Assembly (NCBI GenBank): GCA_050740315.1
Contig: JBOIDC010000005.1
Span: 1-64,000, forward strand
Length of the DNA stretch: 64,000 nt
Reading direction: 5' to 3'
From: JACCYU01 sp050740315
GTDB lineage: Bacteria > Pseudomonadota > Gammaproteobacteria > JACCYU01
Made by a program: the position numbers and the translations under genes. Below are positions 51,661 to 61,010 of the stretch, one piece after another; position 1 is the stretch's first letter, and the number at the start of each line of letters is the position of its first letter. The notes under the pieces were generated by a model. It was not told the origin of the DNA, did not search any database, and saw only the letters and a list, made by a program, of their open reading frames with translations.

Positions 51661-53102
51661 CGACAGCTATCGAAATCGCGCGCCAGCATATTCTGGAGCC
51701 TTCCGGGCTCGGCGAGAACGAACTCGGCAACGTGCTGTCCGCGCTGCTGGGTTCGGCCATCGACAGCGGCGATCTGTATTTTCAGCTCAGCCGGCACGAA
51801 GGCTGGTCGCTGGAGGACGGTACCGTCAAGGGCGCCAGCTACAACATCGAGCGCGGCGTAGGTGTGCGCGCGATGAGCGGCGAGAAGACCGGCTTCGCGT
51901 ACTCGGACGATATCGTGCTGCCGGCCCTGATGGATGCTTCGACCGCCGCGCGGGCGATCGCGCGCTGCCCGGCCAGCGGCCGGCTGGCCGCCTGGAGCGG
52001 GCACCAGGGCCATGCCCTGTATCTGCCCGACAGCCCGCTGGAAACCATGAGCGAGCAGGCCAAGGTGGATCTCTTGCAGCAGGTCGATGCCGAGGCGCGG
52101 CGCCAGGATCCGCGCGTGACACAGGTGATGGTGAATCTTTCCGGCGTGCACGAGGTGGTGCTGGTGGCGGCGAGCGACGGCACCCTGGCGGCGGACGTGC
52201 GGCCGCTGGTGCGGCTGAATGTGGGCGTGATCGCCGAACAGGGCGGGCGCCGGGAGCAGGGCAGCGCGGGCGGCGGCGGCCGCACCGGCTATGCGTTTTT
52301 TCTCGACAACGACCGCGCGCTGGGCTACGCGCGCGAGGCCGTGCGGCAGGCGTTGCTGAATCTGGAAGCGGTCGATGCGCCGGCCGGCAACATGACCGTG
52401 GTGCTGGGGCCGGGCTGGCCGGGCGTGCTGTTGCACGAGGCCATAGGTCACGGCCTGGAAGGCGACTTCAACCGCAAGGGCACCTCGGCCTTCAGCGGCC
52501 GCATGGGTGAACGGGTGGCGAGTCCTGGCGTCACCGTGGTCGACGATGGCACCTTGCCGGGGCGTCGCGGCTCGCTCAATATCGACGACGAAGGCACGCC
52601 CACGCAGTGCACCACGTTGATCGAGGACGGGGTGCTGACCGGCTACATTCACGACAAGCTCAACGCGCGGCTGATGGGCGCGCGCTCCACCGGCAACGGG
52701 CGGCGCGAGTCCTACGCGCACCTGCCCATGCCGCGCATGACCAACACCTATATGCTGGCGGGCAGGCACGACCCGCGGGAGATCATCGCCTCGGTGGACA
52801 AGGGTTTTTACGCCGTGAACTTCGGCGGCGGGCAGGTCGACATCACGTCGGGCAAGTTCGTGTTTTCGGCCTCCGAGGCCTATCTGATCGAAAAGGGCAG
52901 GCTCACACGCCCGGTCAAGGGCGCGACCCTGATCGGCAACGGCCCCGACGTGCTGACGCGCGTGTCCATGGTCGGCAATGATCTCAAGCTGGACGAGGGC
53001 GTGGGCACCTGCGGCAAGGAGGGGCAGAGCGTGCCGGTGGGCGTCGGACAGCCGACCTTGCGCATCGACGGTCTCACCGTCGGCGGCACCGGTCAAACAT
53101 GA
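51657..53102 (+). CDS. tldD: Metalloprotease subunit TldD
   Basis: TldD is the catalytic partner of the TldD/TldE (PmbA) peptidase that processes peptides such as microcin precursors and aids CcdA degradation. The 481-residue protein has the metal-binding LLHEAIGHGLEGD (His-Glu-x3-His) near residue 260, followed by DDGTLPGRRGSLNIDDEGTP. Near the C-terminus is GKFVFSASEAYLIEKGRLTRPV, which includes the third-ligand Cys region in other members; here that part reads VGTCGKEGQSVPVG. The ATG overlaps the nitrilase stop. The stop overlaps the pmbA start. Confidence 0.96.
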   Translation: MTTAIEIARQHILEPSGLGENELGNVLSALLGSAIDSGDLYFQLSRHEGWSLEDGTVKGASYNIERGVGVRAMSGEKTGFAYSDDIVLPALMDASTAARAIARCPASGRLAAWSGHQGHALYLPDSPLETMSEQAKVDLLQQVDAEARRQDPRVTQVMVNLSGVHEVVLVAASDGTLAADVRPLVRLNVGVIAEQGGRREQGSAGGGGRTGYAFFLDNDRALGYAREAVRQALLNLEAVDAPAGNMTVVLGPGWPGVLLHEAIGHGLEGDFNRKGTSAFSGRMGERVASPGVTVVDDGTLPGRRGSLNIDDEGTPTQCTTLIEDGVLTGYIHDKLNARLMGARSTGNGRRESYAHLPMPRMTNTYMLAGRHDPREIIASVDKGFYAVNFGGGQVDITSGKFVFSASEAYLIEKGRLTRPVKGATLIGNGPDVLTRVSMVGNDLKLDEGVGTCGKEGQSVPVGVGQPTLRIDGLTVGGTGQT

Positions 53103-54442
53103 GCCAGTTGCAAACCACCGCGCTGGATATGGACGCCCTCAAGCGCCTGGCCGCGCAGACGCTCGAGGAAGGCAAGCGACAGGGCGCCAGCAGCGTGGAA
53201 GTGGATGTCAACGTGGATACCGGATTGTCCGTAACCGCGCGCATGGGCGATGTCGAGACGCTGGAACATCACAAGGATCATGGGCTGTCCGTGACCGTGT
53301 ATCTCGGCACGCGCAAGGGTTCCAGCAGCACCTCGGATCTGCGCGCGGAGGCCATGCGGGAGGCGGTGCAAGCGGCCTGCCGCATCGCGCGTTACACCGC
53401 CGAGGACGAATGCGCGGGGCTTGCCGATCCGGATCTTATCAGCCGCGATTATCCCGATCTGGACCTTGATCATCCGTGGGGCCTTACCGCCGAACAGGCC
53501 GTCGATATGGCGGTCGAATGCGAGGCCGCGGCGCGCGCGGTGGACCCGCGCATCTCCAACTCGGAGGGCGCGAGCGTCAGCCGGCTGCGCGGCGTGTCCG
53601 TCTACGGTAACAGTCACGGCTTCATTGGGGGTTACCGCGGCACCCGGCATTCCCTGAGCTGTGCCGTCATCGGCCAGCAGAACGGGCACATGCAGCGCGA
53701 CTACTGGTATAGCGTGGCGCGCGAGAGCGAAGATCTGGACTCCGCGCAAACGGTGGGGCGTATCGCGGCCGAGCGCACCTTGCGTCGCCTGAACTCGCGC
53801 AGGCTTGGCACCTGCCAGGCGCCCGTGATCTTCGAGGCCGGCGTGGCCCGCAGTCTGCTCGGGCATTTCGTCGGCGCGATCAGTGGCGGGGCCTTGTATC
53901 GCAAGGCGTCGTTTCTCCTGGATCAGGCCGGCCAGCCGGTGTTCCCGGAATTCGTGCATATTCACGAGCAACCGCATCTCAAAGGCGCCATGGGCAGCGC
54001 GCCCTTCGACAACGAAGGCGTGGCGACGAAGCCGCGCGACCTGATCGCTGGCGGCGTGTTGCAAGGCTACGTGCTCGGAAGCTATGCGGCGCGCCGGCTC
54101 GGGCTGCAATCCACCGGCAATGCGGGCGGCGTGCACAATCTGATCATCGACCCGGGCCCGCACGACCTGCCGGGCCTGATGAAGTTGATGGGCGAGGGCC
54201 TGCTGGTGACCGAGCTTATCGGCCACGGCGTCAATCCGGTGACCGGCGATTACTCGCGCGGCGCGGCCGGTTTCTGGGTAGCAAACGGAGAAATTCGGTA
54301 CGCGGTGGAAGAGATCACTATCGCGGGCAATCTCAAGGATATGTTCCTGTCGTTTCAGGCCGTCGGCAACGACGTGGACAAGCGCGGCAACATCCGCAGC
54401 GGCTCGATTCTGATCGAGCGCATGACCGTGGCCGGGGAATAG
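53099..54442 (+). CDS. pmbA: Metalloprotease subunit PmbA/TldE
   Basis: PmbA (TldE) is the non-catalytic partner of TldD. The 447-residue protein lacks the HExxxH motif, as expected, and has VARSLLGHFVGAISGGALYRKASF, RLGLQSTGNAGG and the C-terminal NGEIRYAVEEITIAGNLKDMF with GNDVDKRGNIRSGSILIE. The ATG overlaps the tldD TGA. It is the end of the run of + strand genes that starts at holA; a convergent gene ends two bases away. Confidence 0.95.
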   Translation: MSQLQTTALDMDALKRLAAQTLEEGKRQGASSVEVDVNVDTGLSVTARMGDVETLEHHKDHGLSVTVYLGTRKGSSSTSDLRAEAMREAVQAACRIARYTAEDECAGLADPDLISRDYPDLDLDHPWGLTAEQAVDMAVECEAAARAVDPRISNSEGASVSRLRGVSVYGNSHGFIGGYRGTRHSLSCAVIGQQNGHMQRDYWYSVARESEDLDSAQTVGRIAAERTLRRLNSRRLGTCQAPVIFEAGVARSLLGHFVGAISGGALYRKASFLLDQAGQPVFPEFVHIHEQPHLKGAMGSAPFDNEGVATKPRDLIAGGVLQGYVLGSYAARRLGLQSTGNAGGVHNLIIDPGPHDLPGLMKLMGEGLLVTELIGHGVNPVTGDYSRGAAGFWVANGEIRYAVEEITIAGNLKDMFLSFQAVGNDVDKRGNIRSGSILIERMTVAGE

Positions 54443-54444
54443 GG

Positions 54445-55629
54445 CTATTCTTTCAGCCGATCCATCACCACTCGCGTCAGTGCGGCGGTCTTGAGGTCGA
54501 TCAGCGGATCGAGGAAATAATGATCCAGTCCCGGCTCGACCAGGGTCACGCCACCCAGGGCCAGCTCATCGACCAGTAAAGTCAGACCATCATTGGGGCC
54601 CAGTTGGTGCATGGATCGATAATTGTCAAACGTGCGGCCGGGCATGACCTGCCCCGACAGCGGCGCGCCGACGTAGTTAAGAACAAAAATGTGGTTGGGA
54701 ATTCGAATCTGCCGCAGGCGCGCATCGCTGCGCGCGCGGGTCACGCTCCGCACGCCGGCCATGTCCCAGCCCTTGTACCCAAAATAAGTGCGCGCCAGCC
54801 AGCTTCTGGGCCAGCGAAAGGCCCGATCCGCCAGCGGCGTGCCGCGCAGCAGGCCGCCGACGTTGATCCACGCCTTTACGCGGCGGGTTTCCGCGGGGGC
54901 GAGTAAATGTCCCAGAGCGAACGCGGCCTCGGGCCCGCCTTTGCTGACACTGACGAGGATAATGTCGCGGTTTTTGCGGCTGAGCCGCCTGACGTCCGCG
55001 GCAATAATCGCCGCGTTTTCTTCGACGCGGCCGTTTTCCTTAACTCCGATCAGGCGCGTGTCATAGCCCATTCGCGTCAGGGTTTCGCGCTGGCGGGCGA
55101 AATCCGCGCCGGAATCCGTCGTCACGTAAAACCAGCCCGGCGCGAACAACAGCATGTAAGCGGCATCGTTCGTCTCGGGCAGCGGTTCGTCCGCCAACCG
55201 CTCTACCTCGCGTTGTACGGCGCGGTGCAGGCGCCTGTTGCGGTCTTGTCTGAGCAGTTGCCGGGTGAACAGCAAGGTGGCGAAGTCGGGCGAAAATCGT
55301 TTCGAGATCTGGCGCAGACTGTGACGGCTGAAATCGGCGTGCCTTGTGCGCTGCTCCACCGCGCGGATTCGAGCGTCCAGTGCGGGGTTGATCCGCTCGC
55401 CCGGGATGTAATGTGTCAGGTAATAGCGCGCGATTTGTGAATCGACCGTGGTGTCGATTGCCTGGCCCGCCAGCTCGCCTTTGACCGGCAACTGAGACGG
55501 CGGCGCCGTGCAGCCGGCCAGCACCGCCACTGCGCAAAACCAGCGCAGGCCGGCCGCAAGCCTGCAGGCCCCGCGCCTGCGCGATGGCAGGCGCCACGGG
55601 CTTGAACGCGCTATGGTTTGGCGGTACAC
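54445..55629 (-). CDS. Putative lipoprotein alpha/beta hydrolase
   Basis: The 394-residue protein starts with a basic segment and a hydrophobic stretch ending in a lipobox, VAVLAGC (Cys40), so it is probably an exported lipoprotein. LVSVSKGGPEAAFALG holds a Ser229 nucleophile in an S-V-S-K-G elbow, with GPNDGLTLL (Asp347) and GLDHYF (His370) in the expected order for an alpha/beta-hydrolase triad. I do not recognise a characterised family. The GTG start at 55629 gives a long N-region; a later start would shorten it. It is convergent with pmbA. Confidence 0.7.
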   Translation of the reverse strand: MYRQTIARSSPWRLPSRRRGACRLAAGLRWFCAVAVLAGCTAPPSQLPVKGELAGQAIDTTVDSQIARYYLTHYIPGERINPALDARIRAVEQRTRHADFSRHSLRQISKRFSPDFATLLFTRQLLRQDRNRRLHRAVQREVERLADEPLPETNDAAYMLLFAPGWFYVTTDSGADFARQRETLTRMGYDTRLIGVKENGRVEENAAIIAADVRRLSRKNRDIILVSVSKGGPEAAFALGHLLAPAETRRVKAWINVGGLLRGTPLADRAFRWPRSWLARTYFGYKGWDMAGVRSVTRARSDARLRQIRIPNHIFVLNYVGAPLSGQVMPGRTFDNYRSMHQLGPNDGLTLLVDELALGGVTLVEPGLDHYFLDPLIDLKTAALTRVVMDRLKE

Positions 55630-55681
55630 ATGAAGTCTGCGGCCGGGCCGGCTGTCACCGACTAGGCTTGGCGCCGGCTCA

Positions 55682-56398
55682 TCACCACTGCACCTCCTCC
55701 AGCAACAGACTCAGCACCACGTCGCCGTCCTCACGGTTTTCGACCTTGACCGGCAGGTAGTTGAGCCTGGGCGCGTACCAGGTGGTGTACGTGGTATTTT
55801 CGTCGTCGTGCTTGCGCCGCTCCAGCTTGACCGCCTCGAACTCGCCCAGCGGCGTCTCGATGGTTTCCCGGCCCAGATTGGTGAAGGTGTAGGTCTTCAG
55901 TTCGCCCTTGGAGATCACGGGGTAGGTGAGCTTTGTGCGGCCGTTCCGTGCGTCCTGGATCAGTGCCAGTTGCAGCGAGAAGTTGTCCAGTGTCCCGTCC
56001 GGAATCTTCAACGCCTTGTGTTCGCCGCGGAAATTGACCTGAGCGACGTTGCGGTCCCAGTTGTAGCGATAATATTCGTTGCGGTTTTTGTCGCTGCCCT
56101 TGTGCGTGTAACGGTAGTTGAGCGGGATCACCTGCCCGTCCACCTGTTCGAGCACGGCCTGCTCGTAGATCCGGTGGTCGCCGAACAACCAGGACGCCAT
56201 GCCGATGGGCTCGGCCTCCGAACGGTACACGATATTTTCCGCGCCGCGGGTCAGGGTGATGGTTGTGGCGATGACGTTCAGGCCGGCCTTTTTGATGTGG
56301 TAGCGTGCGCTGAAATCCGCAATGCGCCCGGCGGCGGCAAGCTCCGCGGACCCGATCGCCAGCGCGGCCGCAAGAACAGCGGATAACCAGCGGCTCAA
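55682..56398 (-). CDS. DUF3108 domain-containing exported protein
   Basis: The 238-residue protein has a Sec signal peptide (about residues 1-23, ending ELAAA) and a DUF3108 body with FSARYHIKKAGLNVI, RYTHKGSDKNRNEYYRYNW, LETPLGEFEAVKLER-like ETPLGEFEAVKLER, and WYAPRLNYLPVKVEN. The function of the family is not established; a periplasmic beta-rich fold is likely. It starts at a TTG overlapping the purN stop and is the third gene of the purM-purN-DUF3108 unit seen in many gammaproteobacteria. Confidence 0.88.
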   Translation of the reverse strand: MSRWLSAVLAAALAIGSAELAAAGRIADFSARYHIKKAGLNVIATTITLTRGAENIVYRSEAEPIGMASWLFGDHRIYEQAVLEQVDGQVIPLNYRYTHKGSDKNRNEYYRYNWDRNVAQVNFRGEHKALKIPDGTLDNFSLQLALIQDARNGRTKLTYPVISKGELKTYTFTNLGRETIETPLGEFEAVKLERRKHDDENTTYTTWYAPRLNYLPVKVENREDGDVVLSLLLEEVQW

Positions 56399-57057
56399 GC
56401 GTCCGCCTCGTCCAGCATGACCGGACGTTTGAGCGGCGCGCCATCCAGATACACCGCGTCGCCGCGCAACGCCAGGCGTCCGGCGCAGAACCAGCTTACC
56501 GCCCGCGGGTAAATGACATGTTCGCGCCGCAGCACGCGCGCCGCCAGCGTGTCCGGGTCGTCGCCCGGCTCGACCCTGACCCGCGCCTGAATCACCACCG
56601 GGCCGGCGTCCACCTCGTTGGTGACGAAATGCACGCTGCAGCCGTGATAGGCGACACGAGACGCCAGGGCGCGCCGGTGGGTGTGCAGGCCGCGGAACTC
56701 GGGTAGCAGGGAAGGATGAATGTTGAGCATGCGGCCCGCAAAGCGAGTGATGAATTCGGCGCTCAAGATGCGCATAAAACCGGCCATGGCGATCAATCCT
56801 GGTTGGTAGACTTCGATGCGCGCCATGAGTTCTTGATCGTAGCTCGAACGATCGGGCAAAGCCTTGTGATCGACCACCTGGGTGGCGATGCCGGCCTCGC
56901 GGGCGCGGATCAGGGCGAAGGCGTCCGCACGGTTACTCACGACCGCGCGGATCGCGCCCCGGATCTCGCCGCGCTGTTGTGCGTCGATCAGGGATTGCAG
57001 ATTGCTGCCGCGGCCGGACACGAGCACCACGATAGACAGTGCTTGCGCGCCGGTCAT
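56395..57057 (-). CDS. purN: Phosphoribosylglycinamide formyltransferase
   Basis: PurN transfers a formyl group from 10-formyl-THF to GAR in purine synthesis. The 220-residue protein has IVVLVSGRGSNLQSLI, AVVSNRADAFAL, the catalytic stretch LIAMAGFMRILSAEF and NIHPSLLPEFRGLHTHRRAL, with HFVTNEVDAGPVVIQ near residue 135. It follows purM with a one-base gap and overlaps the DUF3108 gene. Confidence 0.96.
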   Translation of the reverse strand: MTGAQALSIVVLVSGRGSNLQSLIDAQQRGEIRGAIRAVVSNRADAFALIRAREAGIATQVVDHKALPDRSSYDQELMARIEVYQPGLIAMAGFMRILSAEFITRFAGRMLNIHPSLLPEFRGLHTHRRALASRVAYHGCSVHFVTNEVDAGPVVIQARVRVEPGDDPDTLAARVLRREHVIYPRAVSWFCAGRLALRGDAVYLDGAPLKRPVMLDEADA

Positions 57058-57058
57058 G

Positions 57059-58108
57059 TTATTCGTAAACGACGCGCGGCTCGCCGTCCCCCGCGGTCAC
57101 CGTACCGATCGTCCAGGCCTCGATGCCGGCTTGCGCGCAGTGGTCGATGATCGCCCCGCGCTGACCGGCGGGCGCGACCACCACCATGCCGAGGCCGCAG
57201 TTGAACGTGCGCAGCATTTCCTGTTCCGCGACGCCGCCCCGGGCCTGCAGCCAGGTGAAGATCTCCGGGCGCGGCCAGGCGCGCGCGCTGACCTCGGCAT
57301 TGCACCCCGCTGGCAGCACGCGCGGCAGGTTTTCGGTAATTCCGCCGCCGGTGATGTGCGCCAGCGCGTGAAGTTTCTGCGCGCCCATCAGCGGCAGCAG
57401 GGTCTGCACGTAGATGCGCGTCGGCGCGATCAGCGCGTCGCCCAGGGTGGTCTGGCCGAACGGCTGATCGAGGGTCGCGCTGCTGTCGCTGAGAATCCTG
57501 CGGATCAGCGAATAGCCGTTCGAATGCGGCCCGGAGGAGGCCAGCCCGATGAGCGCGTCACCCGCCTGAACCCTGGAGCCATCCAGGATGCGGTCTTTTT
57601 CGACGACGCCGACGCAAAAGCCGGCCAGGTCGTAATCGCCCGGTGCGTACATGCCCGGCATCTCGGCCGTCTCGCCGCCCACCAGCGCGGCGCCAGCCTC
57701 GCGGCAACCCATGGCGATACCCTCGATGACCCGCGCGGCGGTGTCGACCTCGAGCTTGCCGGTGGCGTAGTAGTCGAGAAAAAACAGCGGTTCGGCGCCG
57801 TGTACCAGCACGTCGTTGACGCACATGGCCACGAGGTCAACGCCGATGGTGTCGTGCCGGTCGAGCTCGTTAGTGAGCCTGAGTTTGGTGCCGACGCCGT
57901 CGGTGCCGGACACGAGCACCGGCTGGCGGTAACATCGCAGGGGCAGCTCGAACAGCGCGCCAAAGCCGCCCAGCCCGCTCAGCACGCCCGCTCTGGTGGT
58001 GGCGGCGACCGCGGGTTTGATGCGCTCGACCAGCGCCTCGCCCGCATCGATATCTACACCCGCGTCGCGATAGCGCAAGGAATGCGTTGGATTGTCGGGC
58101 TCGGACAT
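57059..58108 (-). CDS. purM: Phosphoribosylformylglycinamidine cyclo-ligase
   Basis: PurM closes the imidazole ring to give AIR. The 349-residue protein has SLRYRDAGVDIDAGEALVERI, VSGTDGVGTKLRL, VAMCVNDVLVHGAEPLFFLDYYATGKL and ALVGGETAEMPGMY, all standard. The ATG lies about 136 bases from the divergent DUF2066 gene, an arrangement commonly seen with hda nearby. Confidence 0.97.
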   Translation of the reverse strand: MSEPDNPTHSLRYRDAGVDIDAGEALVERIKPAVAATTRAGVLSGLGGFGALFELPLRCYRQPVLVSGTDGVGTKLRLTNELDRHDTIGVDLVAMCVNDVLVHGAEPLFFLDYYATGKLEVDTAARVIEGIAMGCREAGAALVGGETAEMPGMYAPGDYDLAGFCVGVVEKDRILDGSRVQAGDALIGLASSGPHSNGYSLIRRILSDSSATLDQPFGQTTLGDALIAPTRIYVQTLLPLMGAQKLHALAHITGGGITENLPRVLPAGCNAEVSARAWPRPEIFTWLQARGGVAEQEMLRTFNCGLGMVVVAPAGQRGAIIDHCAQAGIEAWTIGTVTAGDGEPRVVYE

Positions 58109-58244
58109 CGGGAGGCACAGACAGCGATGCAGGGAGCATCGATGGTAACGATGTCATTCGAGGCTGTAAACTATGCCGCCGAATCATCTATGTTATCGTA
58201 GCTTCGTCAAAAAACTCCTTAGCTGACCCATAGATAAGGATCGC

Positions 58245-59351
58245 GTGTTTCCTTTATCGACCAACCGCGTCGTGTTCCTCATGGGCGTCGTCTTCCTGCT
58301 GGCGGTTTCGAGCTGGCCACCGGATGCGCGCGCGGCGGAGGTGCGCGATCTTTATCGGGCCGAGGCGCCGGTACAAAGCCAGGAGCCGGCCGCACGCGAA
58401 CAGGCTTTTCGCGCGGCACTGGAGGCGGTGCTGATCAAGGTGACCGGCAGCCGCGACATCGCCGGCCAGCCGGCGGCCGAACCGTTACTGGCCTCGGCTT
58501 CGAACTATGTGCAGCAGTTCGGTTATCGCAACAGGGGGGCGGGGACCGCGCTCGACGTGGTATTCGACAGCGCGGCCGTGGACGCCGCCCTGACCGACGC
58601 CAATTTGCCGGTGTGGGTCGATGAGCGACCCGCGGTGCTGGCCTGGCTGGCGGTGCAGTCCGGCGACAAGCGCTACCTGGTGGATGACGATCGCCGCAAA
58701 AAAGCCACGCGAATCGTGCTGAGAACGGCGGCGCGCCGTGGCATACCGGTGTTGTTCCCGTTACTGGATATGGAGGACCGCGCCCGGGTGAATGTCGCCG
58801 ATGTGCTGGGCGGCTTCGATGAGAACGTCATCCAGGCCTCGGCGCGTTACGAGGCCGACGCGGTGGTGATCACCCGCGTCACGCAATCAGGCGAGAATAA
58901 CTGGCGCGCCGACTGGCAGTTGCGATACGGCGGCGAGGCATCCGGACGCAGCTTCGGGGGCGCGAGCATGGCAGCCGTGCTGACCGATGGCGTGCACTTT
59001 GTGGCAGACACCTTGGCGCAGCGCCTGGCGGTGATCGCAACCGCCAGCGCGTCGGGCGGGCTGGTGATATCGGTCGAGGGCGTGGATTCGCTGGAGGACT
59101 ACGCCAGACTGCGCACCTACCTCGACAATCTTGCGCTCGTCAAAGGCTATCGCATTGACAGTGTCGAGCCCGGTTATGCCAGTTTTCGTCTGCAGGTAAG
59201 CGGCGATCCGGCCGACGTCGAACGGCTGATCGCGCTGGGCAATGTGCTGGAAGAGGCGCCGCCGCCGCAACGGGCGCCATCCGCACCGAATCGCGCGGTC
59301 GTCGCCACGGGTCAGGAATTGCCGGCGCTGCATTTCCGGATGCGGCAGTGA
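58245..59351 (+). CDS. DUF2066 domain-containing exported protein
   Basis: The 368-residue protein has a signal peptide (residues about 1-30, ending DARAAE) and DUF2066 features: REQAFRAALEAVLIKVTGSRD, the FGYRNRG strand, and DANLPVWVDERPAVLAWLAV. It then has a repeat-like region with VISVEGVDSLEDYARLRTYL. Function unknown; the family is usually found upstream of a CDP-alcohol transferase, an AI-2E-type permease and hda, exactly as here. Start is a GTG at 58245. Confidence 0.88.
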   Translation: MFPLSTNRVVFLMGVVFLLAVSSWPPDARAAEVRDLYRAEAPVQSQEPAAREQAFRAALEAVLIKVTGSRDIAGQPAAEPLLASASNYVQQFGYRNRGAGTALDVVFDSAAVDAALTDANLPVWVDERPAVLAWLAVQSGDKRYLVDDDRRKKATRIVLRTAARRGIPVLFPLLDMEDRARVNVADVLGGFDENVIQASARYEADAVVITRVTQSGENNWRADWQLRYGGEASGRSFGGASMAAVLTDGVHFVADTLAQRLAVIATASASGGLVISVEGVDSLEDYARLRTYLDNLALVKGYRIDSVEPGYASFRLQVSGDPADVERLIALGNVLEEAPPPQRAPSAPNRAVVATGQELPALHFRMRQ

Positions 59352-59391
59352 GCGCTGGCGATCGCGCGGAGCGCGGGCGCCCGTGGTTGTA

Positions 59392-59943
59392 ATGGTGCAG
59401 GCACGACATCTTCCCAATCTGATCACGGCATTGCGGTTCCTGCTGGTGCTGCCGCTGACCCTGTTGCTTATAAATGGTCAATACGCGTCCGCACTGGCGC
59501 TATTCGCGATGATGGGCGTCTCCGACGCGGCGGACGGATTTCTGGCCAAGCGCTTCCACTGGCAAAGCCGGCTGGGCGAATATCTGGACCCGCTGGCCGA
59601 CAAGACCATGCTGGTCAGCGCTTATCTTACCCTGGGCTGGCTGGGACTGTTGCCGGGCTGGCTGGTGGCGACGGTCATCGTGCGCGATCTGGTCATCGTG
59701 GGCGGCGCGCTGGCCTATCATTTCGTCACGCGCCGGCTGGAGATGCGTCCCACCCTGATCAGCAAGGCCAATACCGTGGCGCAGATCGCGCTGGCGGTGG
59801 CCGTGATCGCCGATCAGTTTCTCACCATGACCAATCTGATTATGGAGGGCCTGGTGCTGATCGTATTCGCGACCACCGCGGTCAGCGGGCTTCATTACGT
59901 GCTGGCGTGGAGCCGGCTCACGCGCGCGGCGCGCCAGCCATGA
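59392..59943 (+). CDS. CDP-alcohol phosphatidyltransferase family protein
   Basis: The 183-residue integral membrane protein has the family signature DAADGFLAKRFHWQSRLGEYLDPLADK (the D-x2-D-G-x2-A-R-x8-G-x3-D-x3-D pattern with Lys for Arg) near residue 45, and about five hydrophobic segments. It resembles phosphatidylglycerophosphate synthase, but this hda-linked copy is usually a second, uncharacterised member. The ATG at 59392 was chosen; a GTG three codons earlier is possible. The stop overlaps the next gene (ATGA). Confidence 0.87.
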   Translation: MVQARHLPNLITALRFLLVLPLTLLLINGQYASALALFAMMGVSDAADGFLAKRFHWQSRLGEYLDPLADKTMLVSAYLTLGWLGLLPGWLVATVIVRDLVIVGGALAYHFVTRRLEMRPTLISKANTVAQIALAVAVIADQFLTMTNLIMEGLVLIVFATTAVSGLHYVLAWSRLTRAARQP

Positions 59944-61010
59944 CGAACCGCGAGTCGCGCACCTGGCTGGCGCTGGCGTGTCTGTTGCTGTGCGGCTGGC
60001 TGCTTTACATTCTGTCGCCCATCCTGACACCGTTTTTGATCGCGGCGCTGCTGGCCTATCTGGGCGATCCGGTGGTCGACAGGCTGGAACGTCTGGCGCT
60101 GCCGCGCACCCTGGCGGTCGTGGTGGTATTCGCGGGCTTTGTGGTGTTGCTGGCGGCGATCATTATCGTGCTGGTGCCGGTAATCAGCGCGCAGATCAAG
60201 GCGCTGGCCGACGCCGTGCCGGGTTATCTGGACTGGATCAACACGACCCTCATCCCCTGGCTGCAGCGGCGGCTGGACGTCAACATCTCCGCGATCGATT
60301 TGGCGGCGCTGAAGAACACGCTGTCGGCCAACTTTCGCGAGGCGGGCAGCGCCGCGGCCAATATCCTGTCCTACATCACGCAGTCCGGCGCGGTACTGCT
60401 GGGTTGGATGTTCAACCTGCTGCTGATCCCGATGGTGGTATTTTATCTGTTGCGGGACTGGGACCGCATTGTCGCCGCGATCAACGCGCTGCTCCCGCGC
60501 CACATCGAACCCACGGTGAGCGGCCTGGCGCGCGAGTCGAACGAGGTGCTGGGGGCGTTTCTGCGCGGCCAGCTGCTGGTCATGATGGCGCTGGGCGTCA
60601 TCTATTCGCTCGGGCTGTGGCTGATCGGGCTGGAGTTCGCGCTGCTGATCGGCATGGTCGCTGGACTGGTCAGCTTCGTGCCGTATCTGGGCGTGATCGT
60701 GGGACTGGCGCTGGCGAGCGTGGCGATGATGTTTCAGACTCAGGATCTGCTGCAGCTGGTGTGGATTGCGCTGGTGTTCGCCGTTGGGCAGACTCTGGAA
60801 GGCATGGTGCTCACACCGTGGCTGGTGGGCGACCGTATCGGCATACATCCGGTGATGGTCATTTTCGCGGTGCTGGCCGGCGGACAGCTGTTCGGCTTCT
60901 TCGGCGTGTTGCTGGCGTTGCCGGTGGCGTCGGTGCTGGCCGTGCTGGCGCGTTACGCCCGCCGGCGTTACGTGGAAAGCGCCTTGTACGAGCCGGATAA
61001 CACGGAGTGA
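59940..61010 (+). CDS. AI-2E family transporter (PerM-like permease)
   Basis: The 356-residue inner-membrane protein has about seven to eight hydrophobic segments in the AI-2E/PerM arrangement: an N-terminal pair, a long soluble stretch at about 75-145, then FNLLLIPMVVFYLLRDWDRI and the C-terminal GLVSFVPYLGVIVGLALA and LTPWLVGDRIGIHPVMVIFAV. The substrate is not known for this branch. Overlapping ATGA and GTGA junctions couple it to the genes on both sides. Confidence 0.9.
   Translation: MTNRESRTWLALACLLLCGWLLYILSPILTPFLIAALLAYLGDPVVDRLERLALPRTLAVVVVFAGFVVLLAAIIIVLVPVISAQIKALADAVPGYLDWINTTLIPWLQRRLDVNISAIDLAALKNTLSANFREAGSAAANILSYITQSGAVLLGWMFNLLLIPMVVFYLLRDWDRIVAAINALLPRHIEPTVSGLARESNEVLGAFLRGQLLVMMALGVIYSLGLWLIGLEFALLIGMVAGLVSFVPYLGVIVGLALASVAMMFQTQDLLQLVWIALVFAVGQTLEGMVLTPWLVGDRIGIHPVMVIFAVLAGGQLFGFFGVLLALPVASVLAVLARYARRRYVESALYEPDNTE

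Noticed and set aside
51642..53096. 484-codon open frame on the minus strand
   Set aside because: Exactly antisense to tldD, which has clear family motifs; the antisense product is His/Arg-rich without any recognisable pattern. A GC-rich shadow.
58109..58244. TTGACG in the purM leader considered as a -35 box
   Set aside because: No acceptable -10 hexamer at 15-19 bases from it on the minus strand.
59978..61000. 340-codon + strand frame overlapping the AI-2E permease
   Set aside because: The permease frame gives clean membrane helices and family motifs; this one is Gly/Arg/Ala-rich noise.
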